Origin: Burkholderia lata
Lineage (GTDB): Bacteria; Pseudomonadota; Gammaproteobacteria; Burkholderiales; Burkholderiaceae
Direction of reading: 5' to 3'
Assembly: GCF_000012945.1 (NCBI RefSeq)
Contig: NC_007511.1
Coordinates: 3,523,083 to 3,587,082 of the forward strand
DNA: 64,000 nucleotides
The notes under the pieces are model-generated. The model did no database searches. It was given only the letters and a program-made list of their open reading frames with translations, and was not told where the DNA came from. The translations under genes and the position numbers were made by a program. This document shows, in pieces, positions 44,519 through 52,873 of this stretch; positions within the stretch are counted from its first letter, which is position 1; every line of letters starts with the position of its first letter.

Positions 44519-45516
44519 GAGCAGTAGACGACCGGATCCGGCACCGGACGATGCATGCCGATACGCGGCTCGACGCGCGGCACCGACTGGCACTCGAGGC
44601 GCTCGCCACGCATGACGCGGAACGGGAAATCGCCGAAGCGGACGCTGCCGCGCCGCCGCTCGACGAGCTGGCTCGCGTCCAGCCCCGGCAGCGCCGCGAA
44701 CTGGCTCCGGGCGCGATGAATCTGCACGTTGAGATGGGACGTATCGATACCGAGCATGCGCGCCAGCCGGTCGAGTTCGATCCAGCCTTGCGTGGCGGCG
44801 TCGTAGCCGGCCTGCATGTCGGCCGAGCGTGCGCGGGCAAGCGTGACGAGGCTGTAGTGATGCGCGCGCTCGCCGAGGTCGACCACACCGCCGCGAATGT
44901 GCAGCAGCGCACGTGCGTGTTCTTCGTCCCGGCTGACGAAGAACTCGAGCAGTCGGGACGGCGCGGTCGGATCGGCAGGCGCGCGCAGCGTCATGGTCGA
45001 GCCATGGCGCACGAGCGCCACGCGCCACGTGAAGCCCCCCGTCGACACTTCATCGCCGTCATGGAGCGCGCGCGGCGGCAACGTGTCGTCGCACAGCCAT
45101 TCGCCGGCCGGCGACTGGACGATCGTGACCGGCTGCGCGGCGTGGGCAGCCAGGATCTGGCGGGGCGTGAGCACGATCGGATGCACGGCGCCCCGTACCG
45201 GCCACAGCGTATCGGCCGGATCGTCGAGCGCATCGACGCGCCAGGGAGCGACACCCGCCGTGCCGAACCGGATGACGTCGCCGCGCTGCAGCACCGCGTG
45301 CTCGCCGTCGCGCAACGGCACGCCCGATACCGACGTGCCGTTGCTGCTGTGATCGTGGAGCTCCCATAGCCCGCCGGCCCAGCGGATATGGGCATGGACA
45401 CGGGATACCGACGCGTCGCGGATGACCGTATCGCAGCGCGCGGTATCGCGACCGAACACGTGATACGCGCGGAGCAGGCACGCTTCCCCGGAAGAATCGT
45501 TCTTGAGTATCGCCAT
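44515..45516 (-). CDS. FHA-domain protein with C-terminal winged helix
   Basis: This 333-residue protein has an N-terminal FHA domain (about 15-95) with the phosphothreonine-binding residues FGRD at 21-24, SRVHAHI at 38-44 and SSNGTSV at 57-63. The C-terminal third (about 185-310) looks like a winged helix, including LLHIRGGVVDLGERAHHYSLV and WIELDRLARMLGIDTSHLNV. It could read phosphorylation by the overlapping kinase and transmit it to DNA or to a partner; this is inferred. The gene is first in the two-gene operon, downstream of an 800-bp AT-rich region. Confidence 0.85.
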   Translation of the reverse strand: MAILKNDSSGEACLLRAYHVFGRDTARCDTVIRDASVSRVHAHIRWAGGLWELHDHSSNGTSVSGVPLRDGEHAVLQRGDVIRFGTAGVAPWRVDALDDPADTLWPVRGAVHPIVLTPRQILAAHAAQPVTIVQSPAGEWLCDDTLPPRALHDGDEVSTGGFTWRVALVRHGSTMTLRAPADPTAPSRLLEFFVSRDEEHARALLHIRGGVVDLGERAHHYSLVTLARARSADMQAGYDAATQGWIELDRLARMLGIDTSHLNVQIHRARSQFAALPGLDASQLVERRRGSVRFGDFPFRVMRGERLECQSVPRVEPRIGMHRPVPDPVVYCS

Positions 45517-46330
45517 GGCTGCCCCGTGTCGGATTCGCCCGGGTCGCTCGAGTGACGCGTCGACGCCCGGGAAAGCGATTGATTCAATGATCGCGAACGA
45601 TGTCGACCGTTCGCCGCCTCGTTACCAGTTCCTTCGTCAGCTTCCTTTCGAATCGTTGCTCATCCGGCACGTGTTATTTCGGCTGATTGAATGGCCTGCC
45701 GTTTTGTTTTTTTAAGTCGAGCAACTTGATGAAAATCCTGCCAAACAAAATCATGCATCGCAATCGAAATGCTCAAATACCGTTTTGATATTGCAATGCT
45801 TTACATTTTCGGCAAAGCTTCAGTTCAAATATAAAGGGTCGAAAATCTTCACGACTCCGCGATCCATGACAGGCTTGAGTCGAGCAGAAGCACCTCATTG
45901 GATGACGGGACGCATTTAAATACCTTTGCCGGCGCGGAAATTTTGTTTGATCAAAAAAAATAAATTAAATAGTTCAAACGATTTAAATAATGGCCATCGG
46001 CATTTTAGTAGATTGCATTACATGAATTACTGCGCAGTTCTAGTGCGTCACGGCCAATGTCTCGCGGTGTCATCGGCAAGCGGATACGTGCCAGCACGTC
46101 GCTGCGTCACGATCTGTCGCTGGCCAAGGCTGCAGAAGCCGGCAACGCGTCGACCGTCCGATCGTCGTGACCGACTCGCCAACGAACGAGCTGGAACGCA
46201 TCGACGGCAATCTCCGCCGCACGCTGCCAGCTCCATCCTCACCCCATCATCCAGCCCCAATAAATCTCCTTGACGACCTATCTTTCGATATATATCTTTA
46301 GATATGTTTTTCGACATATAGGACTCGATC
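45517..46330. other. 814-bp AT-rich gene-free region
   Basis: No convincing gene lies here; short open frames have no coding bias. By eye, GC is near 40% between 45700 and 46030, far below the window mean. The region contains the promoters of the FHA-kinase pair (leftward) and the PadR gene (rightward). AT-rich upstream DNA of this kind is often bound by H-NS-like silencers. No IS end or tRNA remnant was seen. Confidence 0.6.
46270..46305 (+). promoter_or_regulatory. promoter with overlapping PadR operator
   Basis: TTGACG (46270-46275) and TATCTT (46293-46298), 17 bp apart, fit a sigma-70 promoter. The inverted repeat ATATCT-TT-AGATAT (46292-46305) covers the -10 box, and related CGATATATATC lies just upstream. 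The arrangement suits autorepression by the PadR protein. Confidence 0.65.
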
Positions 46331-47041
46331 ATGCGACACAACCCTTCCCGCGGCCATGCCCGATGCGACGGTCATGGTGCGCATGGCCGCCCTGACTGGT
46401 TCGCCGGTCTCTGGTACGCGATCGGCCGCCACCGTCGCGGCCACGATCCGTTTGGTGGCGGCCCGTTCGGTGGCCGTGGCGGGCGCGGCGGCTTTGGCGA
46501 TTTCGGCGACGACGGCATGCCGCGCGGCCGCCAGTTCAGCTCCGACGATCTCCAGCTGCTGTTGCTTGCCCTGGTCGCCGAGCAACCGAGCCACGGCTAC
46601 GAGCTGATCAAGGCGCTCGACACGCGTTCGAACGGTTTCTACAGCCCGAGCCCCGGCATGGTGTATCCGGCGCTCACGTATCTCGAAGAAGTCGGTTTCG
46701 TCGCGTCGCAGGCGGAAGGCAACCGCAAGCGCTATGCGCTGACCGACGCCGGCCGCGCGCATCTCGATGCCCAGCGCGAACGCGTCGACACGCTGTTCGC
46801 CCGCCTCACGCACCTCGCGCGCAAGATGGAGTTCATGCGCCGCGCGTTCGCCGGGGAATCGGCGGGCAATGAAACGCAGGACGACGCGCAAGCGGGCTGG
46901 CTGCCGGAATTCGTCGAGGCTCGCCTCGCACTCAAGCGCGCGCTGCTGCACAAGAGCGCCGCCGACGCCGACGAACAGCGCCGCATCGCGGCCATCATGC
47001 GCCGCGCGACGGCCGAAATCGAAGGCGGCACCGGCGCGTGA
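46331..47041 (+). CDS. PadR-family regulator, YqjI-like
   Basis: This 236-residue protein has a 65-residue N-terminal extension rich in His, Gly and Arg (MRHNPSRGHARCDGHGAHG, then a Gly-Arg run). A PadR winged helix follows (LQLLLLALVAEQPSHGYELI, SPGMVYPALTYLEEVGFV), then a dimerisation helix. The layout matches E. coli YqjI, a nickel-responsive repressor with a His-rich head, which controls the ferric-chelate reductase gene yqjH. Here the reductase gene follows by 38 bp on the same strand, so the pair is probably an operon. Confidence 0.88.
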   Translation: MRHNPSRGHARCDGHGAHGRPDWFAGLWYAIGRHRRGHDPFGGGPFGGRGGRGGFGDFGDDGMPRGRQFSSDDLQLLLLALVAEQPSHGYELIKALDTRSNGFYSPSPGMVYPALTYLEEVGFVASQAEGNRKRYALTDAGRAHLDAQRERVDTLFARLTHLARKMEFMRRAFAGESAGNETQDDAQAGWLPEFVEARLALKRALLHKSAADADEQRRIAAIMRRATAEIEGGTGA

Positions 47042-47079
47042 TCCGCGCCGCCCCGTCAAACCCTAAGGAGAACGGATTG

Positions 47080-47901
47080 ATGCAGAACACATCCGACCGC
47101 ACCGTGACCCGCGTGCGCCACACCCTCAAGTTCCGCTTGCTGCAAGTCTTGCGCGTGCACGCCGTGACGCCGCACCTGCTGCGCGTCACGCTCGGCGGCC
47201 CCGATCTCGCGGATTTCGAATCCGCGTCGTTCGACGATCACGTGAAGGTATTTTTCCCGCCGCCCGGCTCTGAACGGCCCGTGCTGCCGACGCTCGGCGC
47301 GAACGGTCCGGAGTTTCCGGAAGGCGAGCCGAAGCCGGTCGCGCGCGACTTCACGCCGCGCCGCTTCGACCGCGCCGCCGGCGAACTCGATCTGGAATTC
47401 GTGCTGAACCACCCGGGCCCTGCGTCGCAGTGGGCCGCCCAGGCACGCGTCGGCCAATGGCTCGGCATCGGCGGCCCGCGCGGTTCGTTCGTCGTCCCGA
47501 CCGGTTTCGACTGGCACCTGCTGATCGGCGACGATACGGCACTGCCGGCAGTCGCGCGGCGTCTCGAGGAATTGCCGGCCGGTGCGCGCGTGGCCGTCGT
47601 GATGGAAGTCGCGGATCGCACCGCGCAGATCGCGTTCGACACCCGCGCCGACGTGCATGAAATCTGGCGCTTCCGCGCCGAAGCCGACGCGGCGGACAGC
47701 GACGTGCTGCTGAATGCCGTGCGCGACCTGCCGCTGCCGCCGTCCGGCGACGGCTACGTGTGGGCGGCGGGCGAAGCGCTGTCGATGCGTGCGGTACGCC
47801 AGCATTTGACCGGCGAGCGCGGCGTCGACAAGTCGCGCATCCGCGCGGCGGCCTACTGGAAGCGCGGCGCGGCGGCCGTGCACGAAACGCTGGAAGACTG
47901 A
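47080..47901 (+). CDS. siderophore-interacting protein / ferric-chelate reductase, YqjH-like
   Basis: This 273-residue protein of the SIP family starts at ATG 47080 behind AAGGAG. RDFTPRRFD near residue 100 is the FAD-binding RxYTxR variant, GIGGPRGSFVVP contacts FAD, and a SIP C-terminal domain follows (AAAYWKRGAAAVHETLED). It reduces ferric-siderophore complexes with NADPH in the cytoplasm, releasing iron. The adjacent PadR gene suggests metal-dependent control. Confidence 0.92.
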   Translation: MQNTSDRTVTRVRHTLKFRLLQVLRVHAVTPHLLRVTLGGPDLADFESASFDDHVKVFFPPPGSERPVLPTLGANGPEFPEGEPKPVARDFTPRRFDRAAGELDLEFVLNHPGPASQWAAQARVGQWLGIGGPRGSFVVPTGFDWHLLIGDDTALPAVARRLEELPAGARVAVVMEVADRTAQIAFDTRADVHEIWRFRAEADAADSDVLLNAVRDLPLPPSGDGYVWAAGEALSMRAVRQHLTGERGVDKSRIRAAAYWKRGAAAVHETLED

Positions 47902-48074
47902 CGGGAGCGGGTACCCGGTCAAGGGGTACCCGATTGAGGTTGACCGGCCGATGACACAATCGTGGCGTCGGCGCACCAGCGGGCTTGGCACCGCGATCGC
48001 GACTGGTATATATCTGTGGGTGCGACGCCGCTGTCGGGCGACAGCCGCCGCAGCCCGCCCAGGAGCGCCCGGTC

Positions 48075-48299
48075 ATGACAAAAGAAAGCCACGCGTCGCC
48101 GTTCCTTCGCAACCTGAAGATCGCCGGCTATTGCGGCCTTGCCGCGGTGGTACTCGCGCTGTTCGTCGCGATGTGCGCGATCCTGAAGGAAAGCGCACTC
48201 GACCGCGACGCCACGCAACACCCGGCCGATACCCCTGAACTACACGATGCGGGCGGCGGCCCGTCCGCATCGGCCGAATCGGCCAAGACACCCGGCTGA
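48075..48299 (+). CDS. small single-pass membrane protein, function unknown
   Basis: This 74-residue protein starts at ATG 48075. One hydrophobic segment (AGYCGLAAVVLALFVAMCAI, about residues 17-36) is followed by an acidic, Pro/Ala/Ser-rich tail. AGGAGCG lies upstream. No family is recognised. It could be an inner-membrane anchor or small regulator. It is flanked by the reductase gene and a convergent PAP2 gene. Confidence 0.6.
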   Translation: MTKESHASPFLRNLKIAGYCGLAAVVLALFVAMCAILKESALDRDATQHPADTPELHDAGGGPSASAESAKTPG

Positions 48300-48325
48300 C
48301 GGCGTCCTGCCCGATCTCCTGCCGC

Positions 48326-48907
48326 TTACGGCGCGTGCCGGCGGCCCATCACGACGGCATGCACCGAATCGCCGAGCCGTTCGAGCCGCGCGGTCACGCG
48401 TTGCCCGTACAGGTGCGCAGCCAGCGCGCCGGCCGTGCCGACCAGCACGCCGCCCGCCATGTCGAACGGCCAGTGCACGCCCGCATAGATACGTCCCCAT
48501 GCAATCGCCACGGCCATCGCGGCCATCACGAACCCGGTGAGCCGGGTCGTGCCGCCGAGCATCAGCCCGACCGCCATGCTCCACGCGAACGTCATGTGAT
48601 CGCTCGGAAACGAGCTGTCCGGCGCGTGCGGAATCAGTTGCGTGCCGACACCGGCCATGAACGGGCGCGGCGAGAACCAGAAATGTCCGATGACCTGGGC
48701 GAGCACGAGCGCCACGCACACGCCGACGCCGGCTTCGATCGCCTGGCGCCGCGACTGGCGCGCGCCGAAGATCCAGGTCAGCAGCAGCATCGCGGGCAAC
48801 GCATAGACGAGCCAGTCGGCGGCGAAGATGGCGAGGCGGGCAACGCCCGGCTGCGGCGCAACCCCGGCGTTGATGGCGGAAAAGAGGGTGAGATTGAGGG
48901 TCTGCAT
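48326..48907 (-). CDS. PAP2-family phosphatase, undecaprenyl-diphosphatase-like
   Basis: This 193-residue membrane protein from ATG 48905-48907 has about five helices. The phosphatase signatures are present: a degenerate first motif, SFPSDHMTFAW (motif 2 with its catalytic His) and GRIYAGVHWPFDMAGG (motif 3). It resembles BcrC/YbjG enzymes that recycle undecaprenyl pyrophosphate. A longer start at 49141 is not supported by hydropathy or a ribosome-binding site. Confidence 0.88.
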   Translation of the reverse strand: MQTLNLTLFSAINAGVAPQPGVARLAIFAADWLVYALPAMLLLTWIFGARQSRRQAIEAGVGVCVALVLAQVIGHFWFSPRPFMAGVGTQLIPHAPDSSFPSDHMTFAWSMAVGLMLGGTTRLTGFVMAAMAVAIAWGRIYAGVHWPFDMAGGVLVGTAGALAAHLYGQRVTARLERLGDSVHAVVMGRRHAP

Positions 48908-49349
48908 GAATCCGGTTGCGTGGGGCGTAAAAAATCGGCCGGTTGCCCGGCCTGATACGAACGATGCTAAGGCGTACCCGCTTAAGCGATGCTTAATGGG
49001 CGGCCGCACGCGACGAAGCCCGCGGCGGCGAACGCACTTAGAGCCTGCACTGCAACACAAGTTCACGAAATTGTCATATTCCCGCGCGACCGTCTCCCGA
49101 AAAGGCTCACCCAGCCCCCCGTAAAGACTCACCTTTTTCACATCGTGGCGTCATCGACGTGTGCAAACATCGGGACGCCGCGTGTCGTCCAGGCCGTTTG
49201 CGTCATTCATCTCAATATTTACGCTGCGAATGCTTCGAAATCGGCAACAATTAATTCCAAATGCGGCATCGCACAACGGTAACGCACAGGCATAGGATTA
49301 CGAGCTTACGAGCACTCATCCACGAAGCGATCAACAACAAGGAGTCCGC
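48908..49349. other. divergent intergenic region with paired repeat motif
   Basis: No gene lies in these 442 bases. They contain two copies of the CCCG-N6-CTCACC motif (49096-49111 and 49118-49133), 22 bp apart, on the plus strand. The remainder holds the promoters of the PAP2 gene and adc. AAGGAG precedes the adc start. Confidence 0.6.
49096..49133 (+). repeat. tandem pair of the CCCG-N6-CTCACC motif
   Basis: CCCGAAAAGGCTCACC (49096-49111) and CCCGTAAAGACTCACC (49118-49133) are direct repeats, 22 bp start to start, about two helical turns. They belong to a dispersed family also found at 54960, 57521, 57552 and 60284. Confidence 0.75.
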
Positions 49350-50090
49350 ATGAAACCCAGCGATGTCCGATCGAAAGCGTTTGCGATGCCGTTGACCAGC
49401 CCTGCCTTCCCGATGGGCCCGTACCGTTTCGTCGATCGTGAGTTTCTGATCATCACGTATCGCACCGATCCGGACCGTCTCCGCGAAATCGTCCCCGAGC
49501 CGCTGCAGGTCACCGAGCCGCTCGTGCATTACGAATTCATTCGCATGGCCGATTCCACCGGCTTCGGCGACTACACCGAAAGCGGTCAGGTGATTCCCGT
49601 CGAATACAACGGCCAGCCGGGCGGCTATACGCTCGCGATGTATCTCGACGATCACCCGCCGATCGCCGGCGGCCGCGAGCTGTGGGGCTTCCCGAAGAAG
49701 CTCGCGTCGCCCACGCTGCACGTGAACACCGACCACATCCTCGGCACGCTCGACTACGGCAAGGTGCGCGTCGCCACCGGCACGATGGGCTACAAGCACA
49801 AGGAACTGGACATCGACGAGCAGACCAAGCGTCTCGCCGGCCCCAATTTCCTGCTGAAGATCATCCCGCACGTCGACGGCACCGCGCGCGTCTGCGAACT
49901 GGTGCGCTACTACATGCAGGACATCAAGATGAAGGGCGCGTGGACGGGCCCCGCATCGCTCGAGCTGGCGCCGCACGCACTCGCGCCCGTGGCCGATCTG
50001 CCGGTGCTCGAAATCGTCGAAGCCCGCCACCTGGTCGCAGATTTGACATTGGGTCTCGGCGAAGTCGTCTACGATTACCTGGCTCAGTAA
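49350..50090 (+). CDS. adc: acetoacetate decarboxylase
   Basis: This 246-residue protein matches the family length. The Schiff-base lysine motif is [14 protein letters not shown], with Lys116 as the probable nucleophile beside Lys117. [15 protein letters not shown] precedes it. It converts acetoacetate to acetone and carbon dioxide. It is followed by a 3-hydroxybutyrate dehydrogenase gene (53 bp), which makes or uses acetoacetate, and by a patatin-like gene, suggesting a role in poly-3-hydroxybutyrate or ketone metabolism. Confidence 0.95.
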   Translation: MKPSDVRSKAFAMPLTSPAFPMGPYRFVDREFLIITYRTDPDRLREIVPEPLQVTEPLVHYEFIRMADSTGFGDYTESGQVIPVEYNGQPGGYTLAMYLDDHPPIAGGRELWGFPKKLASPTLHVNTDHILGTLDYGKVRVATGTMGYKHKELDIDEQTKRLAGPNFLLKIIPHVDGTARVCELVRYYMQDIKMKGAWTGPASLELAPHALAPVADLPVLEIVEARHLVADLTLGLGEVVYDYLAQ

Positions 50091-50142
50091 CACGTCCGCA
50101 GTCCTTTCTCCCTGTCAATCCTTTCACCACGGGAATTCGAAC

Positions 50143-50928
50143 ATGAGCAACCTGAATGGCAAGACCGCAGTCGTCACGGGCGCCGCGAGCGGCATCGGCA
50201 AGGAAATCGCACTCGAGCTCGCCAAGGCGGGCGCGGCCGTTGCGATCGCCGACCTGAACCAGGACGGCGCGAATGCCGTTGCCGACGAGATCGTCAAGGC
50301 GGGCGGCAAGGCGATCGGCGTCGCGATGGACGTGACGAACGAGGAAGCCGTGAACAGCGGGATCGACAAGGTGGCCGCAACGTTCGGCTCGGTCGACATC
50401 CTCGTGTCGAACGCAGGCATCCAGATCGTCAACCCGATCGAGAACTACGCGTTCTCCGACTGGAAGAAGATGCAGGCGATCCACGTCGACGGCGCGTTCC
50501 TGACGACCAAGGCCGCGCTCAAGCACATGTACAAGGACGATCGCGGCGGTGTCGTGATCTACATGGGTTCGGTGCACTCGCACGAAGCGTCGCCGCTGAA
50601 GTCGGCATACGTGACGGCCAAGCACGGCCTGCTCGGCCTGGCGCGCGTGCTGGCAAAGGAAGGCGCGAAGCACAACGTGCGCTCGCACGTCGTGTGTCCG
50701 GGCTTCGTGCGCACGCCGCTGGTCGACAAGCAGATTCCGGAGCAGGCGAAGGAGCTCGGCATCAGCGAAGAGGAAGTGGTGAAGAAGGTGATGCTCGGCA
50801 ATACGGTCGACGGCGTGTTCACGACCGTCCAGGACGTCGCGCAGACGGTGCTGTTCCTGTCGGCCTTCCCGAGCGCCGCGCTCACGGGCCAGTCGTTCAT
50901 CGTCAGCCACGGCTGGTTCATGCAGTAA
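50143..50928 (+). CDS. 3-hydroxybutyrate dehydrogenase
   Basis: This 261-residue SDR begins [34 protein letters not shown] and the active site [21 protein letters not shown], with Ser, Tyr and Lys, match bacterial D-3-hydroxybutyrate dehydrogenases, as do the C-terminal [12 protein letters not shown] residues. It interconverts 3-hydroxybutyrate and acetoacetate with NAD. It is coupled with adc upstream and a patatin gene downstream. Confidence 0.94.
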   Translation: MSNLNGKTAVVTGAASGIGKEIALELAKAGAAVAIADLNQDGANAVADEIVKAGGKAIGVAMDVTNEEAVNSGIDKVAATFGSVDILVSNAGIQIVNPIENYAFSDWKKMQAIHVDGAFLTTKAALKHMYKDDRGGVVIYMGSVHSHEASPLKSAYVTAKHGLLGLARVLAKEGAKHNVRSHVVCPGFVRTPLVDKQIPEQAKELGISEEEVVKKVMLGNTVDGVFTTVQDVAQTVLFLSAFPSAALTGQSFIVSHGWFMQ

Positions 50929-51057
50929 CGCCCCCGCCTCCCTGAAGGGAGGCGATTCCCGCATCACCGCCTATTCTCACTACTCACGATGGTGCGCCGT
51001 CCGTCGACGTCGCGCCATCCGTCTCCGCCATGAATGGCGGGATTTCTCGGAGAACTG

Positions 51058-52275
51058 ATGAAACCGCACGCCCGAACAGAAAAACAGGCCGTCGATGCAG
51101 CGGACCTGCATCACGAGGTCGGCGCACCGGCCGCCGCGCGCACGCTGCCGTACGAGACGATCGCGCTCGTGCTGCAAGGCGGCGGTGCGCTCGGCGCGTA
51201 CCAGGCCGGCGTGTTCGAAGGGCTGCACGAGGCGGGCATTCCGCTCGACTGGATCGCGGGCATCTCGATCGGCGCGCTCAACACCGCGCTGATCGCGGGC
51301 AATGCGCCCGAGCATCGCGTCGAGCGGCTGCGCGAGTTCTGGGAAACGATCTGCAAGCCGGCGTTCTTCCCGACGGTTCCGGCCGCATTCGAATTCGCGC
51401 TGTTCAACAGCATCGACCAGATCCGCACGTTCTTCACCGCGTCGCAGGCCGCGAGCGCGATGATGCAGGGCCAGCAGGGCTTCTTCGTGCCGCGCTTTCC
51501 GCCGCCGGTGCCGGGCGTGTCCGATCACCCGGAGAAGATCAGCTGGTACGACACGTCGCAACTGCGCGCGACGCTGCTGAAGCTGTGCGATTTCGACCGG
51601 ATCAACTCGGGCGAGACGCGCGTGTCGGTCGGCGCGGTCAACGTCGGCACCGGCAACTTCGTGTACTTCGACAACACGCGCACCCGCCTCGCGCCCGAGC
51701 ATTTCATGGCGTCCGGCGCGCTGCCGCCCGCGTTCCCGCCGGTCGAGATCGACGGCGAGTACTACTGGGACGGCGGTGTGGTGTCGAATACGCCGCTGAT
51801 GGAAGTGCTCCGTGCCCGGCCGCGCCGCGACACGCTCGCGTTCCAGGTCGATCTGTGGAGCGCGCGCGGGCCGCTGCCGCGCTCGATGGCCGACGTCGCC
51901 GAGCGCACGAAGGACGTCCAGTATTCGAGCCGCACGCGTTTCGTCACCGACACGCTGCAGCGCGAACAGCGCTACCGCAACGTGCTGCGCCACGTGCTCG
52001 ACCAGGTGCCGGAAGAACAGCGCAAGGCGGATCCGTGGTGCGTCGAGGCCGATGCGATGTCGTGCAGCAAGAAGTACAACATCCAGCACCTGATCTACCA
52101 GCAGAAGGCGTACGAACATCACTACAAGGACTATCAGTTCGGTCTGTCGACGATGCGTGACCACTGGTCCGCGGGTCTCGACGACATCCGCAAGACGCTC
52201 GCAGTCAAGGACGGCCTCGCGCTGCCCAACAACGACTCGGGCTTCGTGACGCACGACATTCACCGCAAACGGTAA
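51058..52275 (+). CDS. patatin-like phospholipase
   Basis: This 405-residue protein starts at ATG 51058 with GGAG 5 bases upstream; an ATG at 51034 would add eight residues. The glycine-rich oxyanion segment is LQGGGALGAYQAGVFEGL, the nucleophile is the Ser in GISIGALN, and the catalytic Asp is in DGGVVSNTPL. The C-terminal half resembles DUF3734 found in such enzymes. It hydrolyses acyl esters, possibly lipids or PHB-granule-associated substrates (inference from the adc/dehydrogenase neighbours). Confidence 0.92.
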   Translation: MKPHARTEKQAVDAADLHHEVGAPAAARTLPYETIALVLQGGGALGAYQAGVFEGLHEAGIPLDWIAGISIGALNTALIAGNAPEHRVERLREFWETICKPAFFPTVPAAFEFALFNSIDQIRTFFTASQAASAMMQGQQGFFVPRFPPPVPGVSDHPEKISWYDTSQLRATLLKLCDFDRINSGETRVSVGAVNVGTGNFVYFDNTRTRLAPEHFMASGALPPAFPPVEIDGEYYWDGGVVSNTPLMEVLRARPRRDTLAFQVDLWSARGPLPRSMADVAERTKDVQYSSRTRFVTDTLQREQRYRNVLRHVLDQVPEEQRKADPWCVEADAMSCSKKYNIQHLIYQQKAYEHHYKDYQFGLSTMRDHWSAGLDDIRKTLAVKDGLALPNNDSGFVTHDIHRKR

Positions 52276-52281
52276 TGCCGT

Positions 52282-52800
52282 GTGCGACGGATCGGCGCGA
52301 TGGATGCGCCGGTCCGTCTTCTTTCCCGATTCGCCATGCCGATCTTCATCGCACTCTTCGCGCTCATCGCTCTCGGATGGGGCGCGGTTCACCTGTTTCA
52401 TGTCATCGCCGCGCAGTTCGGCCAGCCGGTTGCCATCGCGGCCGCCGTGCTCGCCGCCGCGATCCTGATCGCGCTGATCGCGTGGTGGATCAAGCGCCGC
52501 CGCGACATCGCACCGAATACGAAGGAAGAAGGCTGGACCCACGTCGTGCATCGCGCGTGGGGCGAGCTGCGTGTGTCCGCGACGCAGGGGCTGCTGTGGC
52601 TGTCGCACGACGGCGCGGATGGCCGCTATACGCTGTCGCAACTCGACGGCTGTCAGGCCGCGCCGATCGGCGGCCGCTGGCATCTCGTCGTGCACGTGCG
52701 CGATGCCGTGCGCAGCGAGTGGAAGCTGCCGATGATGGACAAGCGCGATGCACAACGCTGGGCGCGCGTGCTGACGCTCGCGAAGGACAACCGGCTTTAA
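52282..52800 (+). CDS. membrane protein of unknown function
   Basis: This protein has up to 172 residues, with two hydrophobic helices (MPIFIALFALIALGWGAVHL and PVAIAAAVLAAAILIALIAW) followed by a soluble beta-rich domain (WTHVVHRAWGELRVSAT, GRWHLVVHVRDAVR). Start candidates are GTG 52282, ATG 52300 and ATG 52336; none has a strong ribosome-binding site. It lies 6 bp after the patatin stop, so it is probably co-transcribed with it. No family is recognised. Confidence 0.65.
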   Translation: MRRIGAMDAPVRLLSRFAMPIFIALFALIALGWGAVHLFHVIAAQFGQPVAIAAAVLAAAILIALIAWWIKRRRDIAPNTKEEGWTHVVHRAWGELRVSATQGLLWLSHDGADGRYTLSQLDGCQAAPIGGRWHLVVHVRDAVRSEWKLPMMDKRDAQRWARVLTLAKDNRL

Positions 52801-52873
52801 GGCGTCATGCCGCGGATGCAGATGCGGCCGGCACGAACGAACAGCCGCAATGCCGTTCCCGCATGCCGGCGCG

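Noticed and set aside
44519..45028. Longer start for the kinase-ATPase protein, 170 residues upstream
   Set aside because: The extension is arginine-rich, antisense-like in character and overlaps the whole C-terminal half of the FHA gene. The GTG at 44518 fits a coupled start.
41648..45516. TOMM (thiazole/oxazole-modified peptide) biosynthesis cluster
   Set aside because: The kinase/cyclase fusion resembles TOMM-associated proteins, but no cyclodehydratase, dehydrogenase or precursor peptide gene is visible on either side.
45926..46273. 115-codon plus-strand frame in the AT-rich gap
   Set aside because: The coding bias changes midway, there is no ribosome-binding site and the residue composition looks random.
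45700..46330. Replication origin or partition site
   Set aside because: The AT-rich stretch has no DnaA-box cluster, iterons, parS-like palindrome or rep/par genes nearby.
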